A stretch of DNA of 13,883 bases from DASVWH01 sp036389715 (GTDB lineage: Bacteria > Acidobacteriota > Blastocatellia > Pyrinomonadales > Pyrinomonadaceae). Position numbers and translations under genes: made by a program. Of the stretch, positions 1 to 7,023 are shown piece by piece. The notes below the pieces were generated by a model. The model saw only the letters and a list, made by a program, of their open reading frames with translations. It was not told the DNA's origin and ran no database searches. Where the stretch lies: assembly GCA_036389715.1 (NCBI GenBank), contig DASVWH010000168.1, positions 1-13,883 on the forward strand, given 5' to 3'. Positions within the stretch are counted from its first letter, which is position 1; every line of letters starts with the position of its first letter.

Positions 1-1374
1 GGATTGCTTGATGAGCGCCTCGTTTATCTCCTCCTGCCGTTTCAATTCCTGCTCGTAAATCCTTGAGCCGTCTGCGCCATTGCGCTCTACGTTCTTCGCG
101 TACTCGATGGCGGCCGGAGCAGCAACGAACCCGCCATAGACACAGCTGACGAGTGAGTTTGCGCCCAGGCGGTTCGCGCCGTGAATCGAATAGTCGCACT
201 CGCCTGCGGCCAGCAGTCCCGGTATGTTCGTGCGCTGATTGAAGTCGACCCACAGGCCGCCCATAGAATAATGGACGCCGGGGAAGATGCGCATAGGGAC
301 ATGGCGCGGGTCGTCGCCGACGAACATTTCGTATATTTCCAGGATCGCGCCGAGCTTACGGTCGAGCGTCTCGGCCGGGATGTGCGAGAGGTCCAGGTAA
401 ACCTGGTTGCCGCCGCCGACGCCCATCCCTTCCAGGCAGACCTGGAAAATCTCGCGCGTCGCAATGTCGCGCGGAACCAGATTGCCGTAGGCCGGATACT
501 TCTCTTCGAGAAAGTAAAGCCGCTCTTTTTCGGGAATCGAAGCGGGCGCACGCGTGTCGCCCTCCTGGCGGGGAACCCAGACGCGCCCGCCCTCGCCGCG
601 CGCCGATTCCGACATCAAACGCAGCTTGTCTTCGCCGGGAATCGAGGTCGGGTGGACCTGTATAAACTCGCCGTTGGCGTAACGCGCGCCCTGCTGGTAA
701 CAGGCCGAAACTGCCGATCCCGTGCAGACCATCGAATTGGTTGACTTGCCGAAGATGAGCCCCGGACCGCCCGTCGCCATAATCACGGCGTCGGCCTTAA
801 AGGCTTTCAGCTCAAGCGTTTGAAGGTCCATGGCGATGAGCCCGCGGCAGACCCCGTGAGCGTCTAAGACGAGCGACATCATCTCCCAGCCTTCGTACTT
901 CTTGACCTGGCCGTCAACCTCGCGCCGCCTGACCTGCTCGTCGAGCGCGTAGAGCAGTTGCTGCCCCGTCGAAGCGCCCGCGAACGCCGTCCGGTGATGC
1001 TTCGTTCCGCCGAAGCGACGAAAGTCAAGCAAGCCCTCCTTGGTCCTCGAAAAGGGCACGCCCATCCGGTCGAAGAGGTAGATGATGGCCGGGGCCATCT
1101 CGCACATGGCCTTGGCGGGCGGCTGGTTGGCCAGGAAATCGCCGCCGTAGACGGTGTCGTCAAAGTGCTCCTGGGTCGAGTCGCCCTCGCCCTTCGTGTT
1201 GACGGCCCCGTTGATGCCGCCCTGCGCGCAGACCGAGTGCGAGCGCTTGACGGGAACTATCGAGAAGAGGTCCACGGCGTGACCGGCCTCGGCAATCTTC
1301 ATGGCCGCCGCCAGTCCCGCGAGTCCTCCGCCGACGATTGCGATCTTGATACCGTTACTTCCAGCAGTTGCCAT
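1..1374 (-). CDS. sdhA: Succinate dehydrogenase flavoprotein subunit (3' end outside window)
   Basis: FAD subunit of complex II: oxidises succinate to fumarate at the cytoplasmic face of the membrane. The frame is open from ATG 1374 to base 1, giving 458 residues of a family usually near 600, so the C-terminal part is cut off by the window edge. Visible motifs are the Rossmann GGGLAGL (residues 15-21), the covalent-FAD histidine His46 in SHSVCAQGG, HPTSIPG with His241, SESARGEGG (255-263), PRDIATR with the active-site Arg302, HYSMGG with His368, and GANRLGANS with Arg402. The sequence is of the Bacillus-type (type B) SdhA/FrdA group. ATG 1374 follows the sdhC stop after one base. A GGAGGG inside the sdhC end lies 13 bases upstream, so translational coupling is likely. 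sdhB is not seen and is expected beyond the left edge. Confidence 0.96.
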   Translation of the reverse strand, partial: MATAGSNGIKIAIVGGGLAGLAAAMKIAEAGHAVDLFSIVPVKRSHSVCAQGGINGAVNTKGEGDSTQEHFDDTVYGGDFLANQPPAKAMCEMAPAIIYLFDRMGVPFSRTKEGLLDFRRFGGTKHHRTAFAGASTGQQLLYALDEQVRRREVDGQVKKYEGWEMMSLVLDAHGVCRGLIAMDLQTLELKAFKADAVIMATGGPGLIFGKSTNSMVCTGSAVSACYQQGARYANGEFIQVHPTSIPGEDKLRLMSESARGEGGRVWVPRQEGDTRAPASIPEKERLYFLEEKYPAYGNLVPRDIATREIFQVCLEGMGVGGGNQVYLDLSHIPAETLDRKLGAILEIYEMFVGDDPRHVPMRIFPGVHYSMGGLWVDFNQRTNIPGLLAAGECDYSIHGANRLGANSLVSCVYGGFVAAPAAIEYAKNVERNGADGSRIYEQELKRQEEINEALIKQS

Positions 1375-1375
1375 G

Positions 1376-2050
1376 TCAGTCTAGAAGCCCTCCCAGCAAT
1401 CCTCCGTGCTGAATGAATGCCGCCGCCGCATTGATCCCGATGGCCAGCAGCACGACGCCGATCCCGATACAGGCATAGCCGGTCAATCTCTGCGCCCGCG
1501 CCCCGATGGTAATCCCCCAGTCAACCAGGAACAACCAGATGCCGTTGGCAAAGTGCCAGATGGTCGCCGTGATGCCGATGATATAGATGGCGAAAACCCA
1601 GGTCATCATAAATTCGGCGCGCACAATATCGAAGGCCTCATTGTAATGCGTGGCCACCGATTTGGTGTTGAGGCCCGGAATCAGCCCGAAGCGAAAATTG
1701 AGGACGTGAAACGTGATGAAGAAGAAGAGAATCACACCCGTCAGGCGCTGAATCGTGTAGAACCAGTTGCGCGGGTAAGGGTATGAGAGATTGTTGGGCC
1801 GCGCTTCGAAGGTAATGAACAGGCCGTAGACGGCGTGATAAATGAGCGGGATAAAGATAAATCCCACTTCGAGGAAGAGCACGTAGGGAATGGCCTGTAG
1901 GTCCTTGACCGCCGTGTTGAACTCCTGCGCGCCGGTCAGGGCCTTCGAGTTCGTATAGAAGTGCTCCAACAGGAAAGCGCCGAGCGGCACGATGCCCGAT
2001 AATTGGTGCAGCTTGCGGAGCACGAATGTCCTGCTTAAACGAATGGCCAT
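1376..2050 (-). CDS. sdhC: Succinate dehydrogenase cytochrome b558 subunit (type B, dihaem)
   Basis: Membrane anchor of complex II that passes electrons from the SdhA/SdhB head to quinone, probably menaquinone as in Bacillus. The 224 residues form about five hydrophobic segments (roughly 19-33, 55-80, 103-118, 148-172, 193-213). Histidines at 30, 72, 115 and 166 match the haem-ligand pattern I recall for B. subtilis SdhC (28, 70, 113, 155), with a shift of two for the first three. This supports a single large dihaem anchor with no separate SdhD. The start is ATG 2050, with AAGGAG 13 bases upstream. It is the first gene of the sdhC-sdhA unit, read from a strong-looking promoter about 100 bp upstream. 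It could in principle belong to a fumarate reductase, which the sequence alone cannot separate. Confidence 0.95.
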   Translation of the reverse strand: MAIRLSRTFVLRKLHQLSGIVPLGAFLLEHFYTNSKALTGAQEFNTAVKDLQAIPYVLFLEVGFIFIPLIYHAVYGLFITFEARPNNLSYPYPRNWFYTIQRLTGVILFFFITFHVLNFRFGLIPGLNTKSVATHYNEAFDIVRAEFMMTWVFAIYIIGITATIWHFANGIWLFLVDWGITIGARAQRLTGYACIGIGVVLLAIGINAAAAFIQHGGLLGGLLD

Positions 2051-2146
2051 ACTTAAGAAAACACTCCTTCGCCGGAAGGCTGTCGCTTTAATGACCGACG
2101 GTCTTCAAAAAGGGCGGGATGATTAAGATTGCACCGAACACCGGGA

Positions 2147-2175
2147 ATTATATGTATTAGCGTCCGGGGTCGCAA
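2147..2175 (-). promoter_or_regulatory. Predicted sigma70-type promoter of sdhCA
   Basis: Read on the minus strand, TTGCGA (2175-2170) is followed after exactly 17 bases by a perfect TATAAT (2152-2147). Transcription would start near 2140 and leave a leader of about 90 bases before sdhC. The match is by eye to the consensus; no transcript evidence. Confidence 0.6.
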
Positions 2176-2269
2176 CCACACGCCGCCTCCCTTTCGGCAT
2201 GCAACCATCCCGCCTTACTTGGCAATTCGCATCATAGCCCGCCGCCCATATAAGGTAAAATGAAAAATA

Positions 2270-2299
2270 TTGCGCATCTTGTTCAGCTTAACTTATAAT
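2270..2299 (+). promoter_or_regulatory. Predicted sigma70-type promoter of the LysR gene
   Basis: TTGCGC (2270-2275), an 18-base spacer and a perfect TATAAT (2294-2299) lie about 60 bases before the regulator's ATG. With the sdhC promoter this makes a divergent promoter region (2051-2358), the usual place for a LysR-type operator, although I could not pick out a convincing T-N11-A box. Confidence 0.5.
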
Positions 2300-2321
2300 T
2301 CGCCACTCCGGGTTCCGGCTC

Positions 2322-2349
2322 AAAACTGAAGAACGAAAACTGAAAACCG
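2322..2349 (+). repeat. Degenerate heptamer array in the LysR gene leader
   Basis: Four consecutive 7-base units, AAAACTG, AAGAACG, AAAACTG and AAAACCG, end nine bases before the ATG at 2359, where a ribosome binding site would normally sit. Units 1 and 3 are identical. It resembles short tandem heptamer repeats found between genes in some bacteria. Its role, if any, is unknown. Confidence 0.55.
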
Positions 2350-2358
2350 CCTGCCGCC

Positions 2359-3240
2359 ATGCAAATCGAGACATTGAAAATCTTCTGTGATCTGGTCGAG
2401 ACGCAGAGTTTCTCGCAGGCGGCCGAGAGGAATTTCGTCACGCAATCGGCCGTCAGCCAGCAGGTGCGCGGCCTGGAAGAGAAGTTTAAGCGGCGGTTGC
2501 TGGAGCGCGTCCGCGGGCGCCGCGAGATACACCTGACGAGCGCGGGCGAGAGCTTTTACGCGGAGAGCCGCAACGTCCTGGCCGCCTACGAAGTACTCCG
2601 CGAGCGGATGCAGAGTCTGGACGGCACGGTCACGGGCACTGTTCACCTGGCGACCGTCTACAGCATCGGGCTGCATCAATTGCCGCCGGTCGTGCGCCGC
2701 TTCATGGCGCTCTACCCGGCGGCGAAGATCGACCTCGAATACAGCCGCACGACGCGCATCGTCAGGGATGTCCTGAGCGGCGCGATTGAGCTGGGCATCG
2801 TCGCCTATCCCGAAAAACGCAGGGGCATCCGGGTGCTGCCGCTGGCGGGCGACCGTCTGGTCTTGATCTGTCCCCCGGCGCATCCTCTGGCCGGGCGCAA
2901 GAAGGTCCGCGCCGCCGAATTGAGCGGGCAGGACTTCGTGCTCTTCGAGCGCGACATCCCGACCCGGCGTGCGACCGACCGCATCTTAAAATCGCACGGG
3001 GTGACGGTTTGCCGCGTCGCGGAGTTCGATAATATCGAGACGATCAAGCGGGCGGTGGAGGTCGGCTTCGGCGCGGCCATCGTCCCGCGCGCCTCCATTC
3101 TCGACGAACAGAAGAGCGGGCAGCTGGCCGTCGTCGCGCTGGCCGAGCCGGAATGGACGCGCACCATCGGCATCATTCACAGGAGCGACCGCACGCCGGG
3201 ACAGGCGGCGCGTAAATTCATCGAGCTGCTGACGAAGTAG
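2359..3240 (+). CDS. LysR-family transcriptional regulator
   Basis: DNA-binding regulator of 293 residues, the usual length for LysR proteins. The N-terminal winged helix-turn-helix spans about residues 1-60, with the typical FSQAAERNFVTQSAVSQQV stretch. A linker helix follows (about 61-90), then a periplasmic-binding-protein-like effector domain from about residue 92 (start TVHLATVYSIG) to the end. The effector is unknown. The gene is divergent from sdhCA, so control of complex II, itself or the downstream amidase are all possible, and none is shown by sequence. The start at ATG 2359 fits the family N-terminus, but no good Shine-Dalgarno is visible: the leader there is a heptamer array followed by GCCTGCCGCC. 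The next gene starts 77 bases downstream, across an inverted repeat. Confidence 0.93.
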   Translation: MQIETLKIFCDLVETQSFSQAAERNFVTQSAVSQQVRGLEEKFKRRLLERVRGRREIHLTSAGESFYAESRNVLAAYEVLRERMQSLDGTVTGTVHLATVYSIGLHQLPPVVRRFMALYPAAKIDLEYSRTTRIVRDVLSGAIELGIVAYPEKRRGIRVLPLAGDRLVLICPPAHPLAGRKKVRAAELSGQDFVLFERDIPTRRATDRILKSHGVTVCRVAEFDNIETIKRAVEVGFGAAIVPRASILDEQKSGQLAVVALAEPEWTRTIGIIHRSDRTPGQAARKFIELLTK

Positions 3241-3314
3241 TTCAAGGCTCACAGCTCAAGGTTCAGAGATAAGAGACCTGATTTGACCTTGAGCCTTGAA
3301 CCTTGAAACTTGAG
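3241..3314. repeat. Inverted pair of heptamer arrays (hairpin) between LysR and amidase genes
   Basis: The left array (3241-3268) reads TTCAAGG, CTCACAG, CTCAAGG, TTCAGAG. The right array (3287-3314) reads CCTTGAG, CCTTGAA, CCTTGAA, ACTTGAG. The two are near reverse complements: arms 3241-3262 and 3286-3307 pair over 22 bases with three mismatches around a 23-base loop. The structure begins right after the LysR stop and ends three bases before the amidase ATG. It could attenuate or terminate read-through, but there is no U-tract, so it is better described as a repeat element. Confidence 0.65.
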
Positions 3315-3317
3315 CTT

Positions 3318-4748
3318 ATGATTGAGGAGTTGACAGGATATTCGGCTGCACGGCTGGCGGCGCTGATACGCGAGCGCGCCGTTTCGCCCGTCGAAGTCCT
3401 GGCGGCCCACCTCGACCGGATAGAGCGATTCAATCCGGCCCTCAATGCGATTGTGACGCTCGCGCCGGATGCACAAAAGCGCGCCGCAGAAGCCGCAGCC
3501 GCGATCATCCGGGGCGATGCGGTTGGACCACTGCACGGCGTGCCTGTGACGATTAAGGACACGATTGAAACGGGCGGGCTGCGGACGACGAGCGGGTCTG
3601 TCCTGCGCCGCCGACACACGCCCGGCGCGGATGCCCCGGCGGTCGCGCGTCTGAAAGCGGCGGGCGCGATCATCCTCGGCAAGACCAACGTGCCGGAGAT
3701 GGCCTTGCCGTATGAAAGCGATAATCCGGTCTTTGGCCGGACGAACAACCCGCATGACCTGGCGCGCACGCCGGGCGGTTCGAGCGGCGGCTGTGCGGCG
3801 GCAATCAGCGCGTGTCTCTCGCCGGGAGGGCTCGGCAGTGACCTCTCGGGCTCGATTCGCGTGCCAGCGCACTTCTGCGGCATCGCCGGTTTGAAGCCGA
3901 CGACCGGGCGCGTCCCGGCCGCGGGCCATTTCCCGCCGACCGAAGGGCCGTTCTCGCTCGGAGCCGTCCTCGGGCCGATGGCGCGCCGCGTCGAAGACCT
4001 CTCGCTGCTCTTCAAGGCATTAACCGGAGCGGGCGCGGCGGATTCTCCGCTCCCCGCCCTGGTCGAGAGAGATAGGCTGAGGGCTCGGCTGCGTGGGTGG
4101 GGGGCGGCCTGGTACGCGGATGACGGAATTGTGCCTGTCACGCCGGAGACGCGGCAGGCGGTTCGGGCGGCAGCGCAGGCGCTCGCGGACGCGGGGCTCG
4201 CCGTCAGAGAAGAGAGGCCGCCGGGCATCGAGCGCGCGAGCGGCCTCTGGACTCCGCTGTTCTCCCGCGCCGGACTGCTTCAGCTTCGCGCCTTCTACGC
4301 AGGCCATGAGGAGCAGGCGGGAGCGTTCGTCAAAGGCATCTTGGGCTCTGCCGCGAGGGGCCTGTCAACTTCGCTCGATCCATTCGCCGGGGCCGCGCAG
4401 GAGCGCGCTTCTTTGCTCGCCGCGCTGCTAGAGTGGATGAAGGAGACGCCGCTGATCGTCGCGCCGGTCGGGTCCGTGCCTGCGTTCGAGCACGGCGCGC
4501 GCAACGTCGAAGTCGAGGGCCGTTCGTTCGGCGTCTTCCAGGCTTTCGGCTACTCGCGGGCCTTCAACGTCCTGGGCCTGCCGTCGGTTGCTCTTCCGGC
4601 GGGGCGTTCGCCCGCAGGACTACCCATCGGCGTGCAGGTCGTCGGCCGTCCGCACGAAGAGCATGCCTTGCTCGCGGCCGCTTCAATCATCGAAGAGGCG
4701 CTCGGCGGATGGTTCGAGCCGCAGGGTTTGAAAACCGCGGGCGAGTAA
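3318..4748 (+). CDS. Amidase-signature family hydrolase
   Basis: Cytoplasmic serine hydrolase of the amidase-signature family, which cleaves C-N amide bonds; the substrate cannot be read from sequence. From ATG 3318 it has 476 residues. The Ser-cisSer-Lys triad is visible: Lys80 in PVTIKDTIE, cis-Ser155 in TPGGSSGG, and nucleophile Ser179 in GSDLSGSIRVPAHFCG. The second glycine of the common GGSIR oxyanion motif is retained, while the first is serine; this SGSIRVPAHFCG form also occurs in a subgroup of bacterial amidases. GatA of the tRNA amidotransferase is related, but no gatB or gatC is present, so a stand-alone amidase is more likely. A TTG at 3303 would add five residues encoded by the repeat arm, and I prefer ATG 3318. 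Only a weak GAG precedes it. Co-transcription with the LysR gene is possible. Confidence 0.9.
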   Translation: MIEELTGYSAARLAALIRERAVSPVEVLAAHLDRIERFNPALNAIVTLAPDAQKRAAEAAAAIIRGDAVGPLHGVPVTIKDTIETGGLRTTSGSVLRRRHTPGADAPAVARLKAAGAIILGKTNVPEMALPYESDNPVFGRTNNPHDLARTPGGSSGGCAAAISACLSPGGLGSDLSGSIRVPAHFCGIAGLKPTTGRVPAAGHFPPTEGPFSLGAVLGPMARRVEDLSLLFKALTGAGAADSPLPALVERDRLRARLRGWGAAWYADDGIVPVTPETRQAVRAAAQALADAGLAVREERPPGIERASGLWTPLFSRAGLLQLRAFYAGHEEQAGAFVKGILGSAARGLSTSLDPFAGAAQERASLLAALLEWMKETPLIVAPVGSVPAFEHGARNVEVEGRSFGVFQAFGYSRAFNVLGLPSVALPAGRSPAGLPIGVQVVGRPHEEHALLAAASIIEEALGGWFEPQGLKTAGE

Positions 4749-4937
4749 GCGCCGCCTGAATCCTCAAGCGGATTGCCGCGCGGGAGGCGGCACGACCGGC
4801 GCAAGCGGCGCGGCCTGGCAATGGCGCGGCAGATAGACTTTCTTCCGGGACCGTTAATCCGTTATAGTCTGAACACGTAATTTCAGGGACGGGGCGAGAG
4901 TGCCCGACTGCCTGCTTCGGTTGCTGATGGAGGTTCT

Positions 4938-5957
4938 ATGGACTACCTGATTCCGCTTATCTTCATAATTCTGGGCCTCTTTATTTTGAGCGTTGCCGCG
5001 AAGACGATCAGGATCGTGCCGCAGGCGACCGTGATGCTCATCGAGCGCCTGGGGCGCTTCGATAAGATCGCCCAGAGCGGCCTGAACATCATCGTCCCGT
5101 TTCTGGATAAGCCGCGCGCCGTTTACTGGACCAACGTGCGCCCCGGCATCTCCTCGATTGACCTCCGCGAGCAGTACATAGACCTCCCGCCGCAGCCCGT
5201 CATCACGCGCGATAACGTGACCATCCACGTTGACTCGGTCGTCTACTGGCAGATTACGGACCCGGTCAAAGCCGTCTACGAGGTGACGGACCTCCTGGGC
5301 GGCATCATCCAGCTGACGATCACCGGGATGCGCGCCGTGATGGGCGACATGGACCTGGACCACACGCTCTCGCAGCGCGACCAGATCAACGCCAAGCTGC
5401 GCATCATCCTCGACGAAGCGACAGACAAGTGGGGCGTCAAGGTGACGCGCGTTGACGTGAAGAACATCAACCCGCCGGAAGACGTGCGGATTACGATGGA
5501 GAAGCAGATGACGGCAGAGCGCACACGCCGCGCTCTGGTCCTGCAAGCCGAAGGCGACCGGCAGGCTGCGATTACACGCGCCGAAGGTGAGAAACAGGCG
5601 GCCATCACGCGCGCCGAGGGCGAAAAGGAGTCGGCCATTCTCCAGGCGGACGGGCAGGCGCAGGCGCGTCTGCGGCAGGCGGCGGCCGAGTCCGAAGCCA
5701 TCTCACGCATCTCTCAGGCAATGCTCGGGCACGGCAACCCTGCGCAATACTTAATCACGCAGCGTTACATCGAGAGCCTGCGCGACATGACGCGCACCAA
5801 TAACTCAAAGGTCATCTTCATGCCGGTCGAGACCGCCAGCATGCTGTCGAGCGTCGGCGCGATCAAGGAGATGCTCTCCGAAACGGGCGAGAAGCGCGAC
5901 TCGTCAAACGAGGGCACACAGCCGCCGCCGCCGCGCCCCCGACAGCTTCCCACTTAA
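4938..5957 (+). CDS. SPFH/stomatin-like membrane protein (QmcA/paraslipin type)
   Basis: Membrane-associated scaffold protein of the stomatin/prohibitin/flotillin superfamily, linked in other bacteria to membrane microdomains and quality control. The 339 residues comprise an N-terminal membrane segment (about 3-20), the SPFH domain (about 25-200; IERLGRFDKIAQSGLNIIVPF and the PPQPVITRDNVTIHVD strand are typical) and an alanine/glutamate-rich coiled coil (about 195-265). A C-terminal paraslipin-like segment (VIFMPVETASML) leads into a proline-rich tail. The coiled coil holds four 11-residue repeats starting AEG/ADG. GGAGG at 4929-4933 precedes the ATG by four bases. The 189-base gap upstream has only a lone TATAGT (4863-4868) as a possible -10. 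The usual NfeD partner gene is absent on both sides, and the gene appears to stand alone. Confidence 0.93.
   Translation: MDYLIPLIFIILGLFILSVAAKTIRIVPQATVMLIERLGRFDKIAQSGLNIIVPFLDKPRAVYWTNVRPGISSIDLREQYIDLPPQPVITRDNVTIHVDSVVYWQITDPVKAVYEVTDLLGGIIQLTITGMRAVMGDMDLDHTLSQRDQINAKLRIILDEATDKWGVKVTRVDVKNINPPEDVRITMEKQMTAERTRRALVLQAEGDRQAAITRAEGEKQAAITRAEGEKESAILQADGQAQARLRQAAAESEAISRISQAMLGHGNPAQYLITQRYIESLRDMTRTNNSKVIFMPVETASMLSSVGAIKEMLSETGEKRDSSNEGTQPPPPRPRQLPT
5547..5678 (+). repeat. 33-bp in-frame repeats encoding an 11-residue coiled-coil unit
   Basis: Four tandem 33-base units inside the SPFH gene encode residues 204-247: AEGDRQAAITR, AEGEKQAAITR, AEGEKESAILQ and ADGQAQARLRQ. The first two units are nearly identical in protein. 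An 11-residue period suits a right-handed coiled coil. AEG repeats are common in paraslipin-like proteins. Confidence 0.8.
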
Positions 5958-5974
5958 AGAGCAGCAGAGAGGCT

Positions 5975-6011
5975 GAAAGTGTCAGGATTTAAGCCGAATC
6001 CTGACACTTTC
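5975..6011 (+). terminator. Perfect 15-bp hairpin after the SPFH gene, probable terminator
   Basis: GAAAGTGTCAGGATT (5975-5989) and its exact reverse complement AATCCTGACACTTTC (5997-6011) enclose a 7-base loop, 17 bases after the stop codon. A CG/TG pair may lengthen the stem. The T-tract downstream is poor (CGGGCTTCAT), so it may be a processing or 3'-stabilising hairpin rather than a classic intrinsic terminator. Confidence 0.6.
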
Positions 6012-6286
6012 GGGCTTCATCCCGCCTTATCCATTCCGGCCTTTTCTCCTTCTCATCAGCGTTGCCGGGAACTCGTCGCTCGCCGGGAAAGCCCCCGGCG
6101 GATTAAAGTCCCCGGCCGATTATTGTGCGTGATTGGAATTGCCGTTCGTTAGCGCGTTATTTAAATGGGAGGGCTGCGGACTGGAGTGTGGAGTTCCGGC
6201 GGGGCCGGGACTGCTTTAACTCTCTGTCCGGCGCTCGCCGCGCAGTCGAAACAGTCAAAGGCATCTCAATCTTGAAAGGACAGGCC
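6012..6286. other. Intergenic region with one short GC hairpin, no gene seen
   Basis: No convincing gene on either strand. CGCCGGG (6081-6087) and CCCGGCG (6094-6100) form a 7-bp stem with a 6-base loop, followed by a second CCCCGGCC. A weak promoter candidate, TTGCCG (6139-6144), 16 bases and TTAAAT (6161-6166), lies about 120 bases before the next ATG. A GTG at 6125 is in frame with the downstream gene, but it would put about 54 non-conserved-looking residues before a clear signal peptide, so I leave it out. Confidence 0.4.
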
Positions 6287-6694
6287 ATGAGCATTAATCG
6301 CAGCAACTCTTTTCGCCTCTTCGCCGCCGCCGCCATCATTCTCCTGACGCTCTCGTTGACCGCAGCGCAGAAGGGGACGACCATCAACCGGAGAGTCCAG
6401 TTCCCGCGCGGCCGGACGACGGCCGTCATCAAGGGCCGTGCTAACTGGGGCGCTAATTACGTTTACAGGCTGCGGGCGCGTGCCGGGCAGACCATGATCG
6501 TGCACATCACAGGGGTCACGACGTTCAGAATCATCGCGCCTGGAAGCCGCAACTACGAAGCACTGGACGGCGCAGATAACGTGCAGGACTGGACGGGCGA
6601 GTTGCCGAGCACGGGCGATTACCAGATCATCGTCGGCCACGCCAACGACAACTACACGCTGGCCCCGTACACTATGGAAGTGACGGTCAGATAG
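6287..6694 (+). CDS. Small secreted protein, beta-rich, function unknown
   Basis: I do not recognise a characterised family. The 135-residue product starts with a clear signal peptide: basic MSINRSNSFR, then a hydrophobic core (about 11-25) and a likely cleavage near TAA-Q at 26-28. The mature part is about 107 residues of predicted beta strands with no cysteine. It has the pattern GxANWGANYVYRLRARAGQ, then FRIIAPG and GELPSTGDYQIIVGH, ending in a strand YTMEVTVR. This strand-rich layout, with AGQ and a LPxTGDYxIxV turn, recalls PPC-like or lysozyme-inhibitor-like beta sandwiches, which bind or shield partners outside the membrane; this is inference only. ATG 6287 is chosen because AAAGGA lies six bases upstream and the signal peptide starts there. 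It appears to be a single-gene unit between two hairpins. Confidence 0.8.
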   Translation: MSINRSNSFRLFAAAAIILLTLSLTAAQKGTTINRRVQFPRGRTTAVIKGRANWGANYVYRLRARAGQTMIVHITGVTTFRIIAPGSRNYEALDGADNVQDWTGELPSTGDYQIIVGHANDNYTLAPYTMEVTVR

Positions 6695-6748
6695 CGGCGC
6701 GGCCGACCCTGTTTCCAGAGCCGACCCCCTCTCCCCCGTATCCCCAAT

Positions 6749-6792
6749 CGCCCGGCGGCCCTGTCACCCCGCAGGAGAGATGCCGCCGGGCG
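6749..6792 (+). terminator. GC-rich 10-bp hairpin downstream of the secreted protein gene
   Basis: CGCCCGGCGG (6749-6758) pairs perfectly with CCGCCGGGCG (6783-6792). The 24-base loop contains an inner CCTG/CAGG stem (6760-6763 with 6772-6775). It lies 55 bases after the stop codon and has no U-tract. It could end the transcript or stabilise its 3' end. The rest of 6695-7023 shows no gene; the plus-strand frame starting at 6780 overlaps the next gene and has shadow-like composition. Confidence 0.4.
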
Positions 6793-6926
6793 CGCCCAGG
6801 GTAATCCGCACGCGCGCCCCTGCGCGGCTGGTCCGCAGGGATGCGGGCGGCCAGGCCCTCGCCCTTGCTCTTCTTCCGCCGCCCTTGGCCTTCCTCCGCC
6901 GGCTGCCTTCAACTCTCGCCTTCTAT

Positions 6927-6955
6927 TTGAGCCGACACGCCGCACGGGGTAAAGT
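6927..6955 (+). promoter_or_regulatory. Possible sigma70-type promoter of the CocE-like hydrolase gene
   Basis: TTGAGC (6927-6932), a 17-base spacer and TAAAGT (6950-6955) match the consensus at four of six positions each. The start codon is about 68 bases downstream. This is the best candidate in the 329-base gap, judged by eye. Confidence 0.4.
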
Positions 6956-7023
6956 ATCACCCATCCTCTTGAGACCGGACGCGTCACCCAGACAAAGAGC
7001 TGCCCCTGCGAAGGAGATGAGAG

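Noticed and set aside
181..744. Plus-strand frame inside sdhA
   Set aside because: It is a shadow of sdhA, whose motifs read through on the minus strand without a break.
3241..3314. CRISPR-like array
   Set aside because: The units are 7 bases and contiguous with no spacers. It is a heptamer tandem repeat, not CRISPR.
3318..4748. GatA subunit of the tRNA amidotransferase
   Set aside because: No gatB or gatC nearby, and the SGSIRVPAHFCG segment fits stand-alone amidases better.
6125..6286. GTG-started 54-residue extension of the small secreted protein
   Set aside because: No SD at the GTG. It would bury a good signal peptide, while ATG 6287 has AAAGGA at proper spacing.
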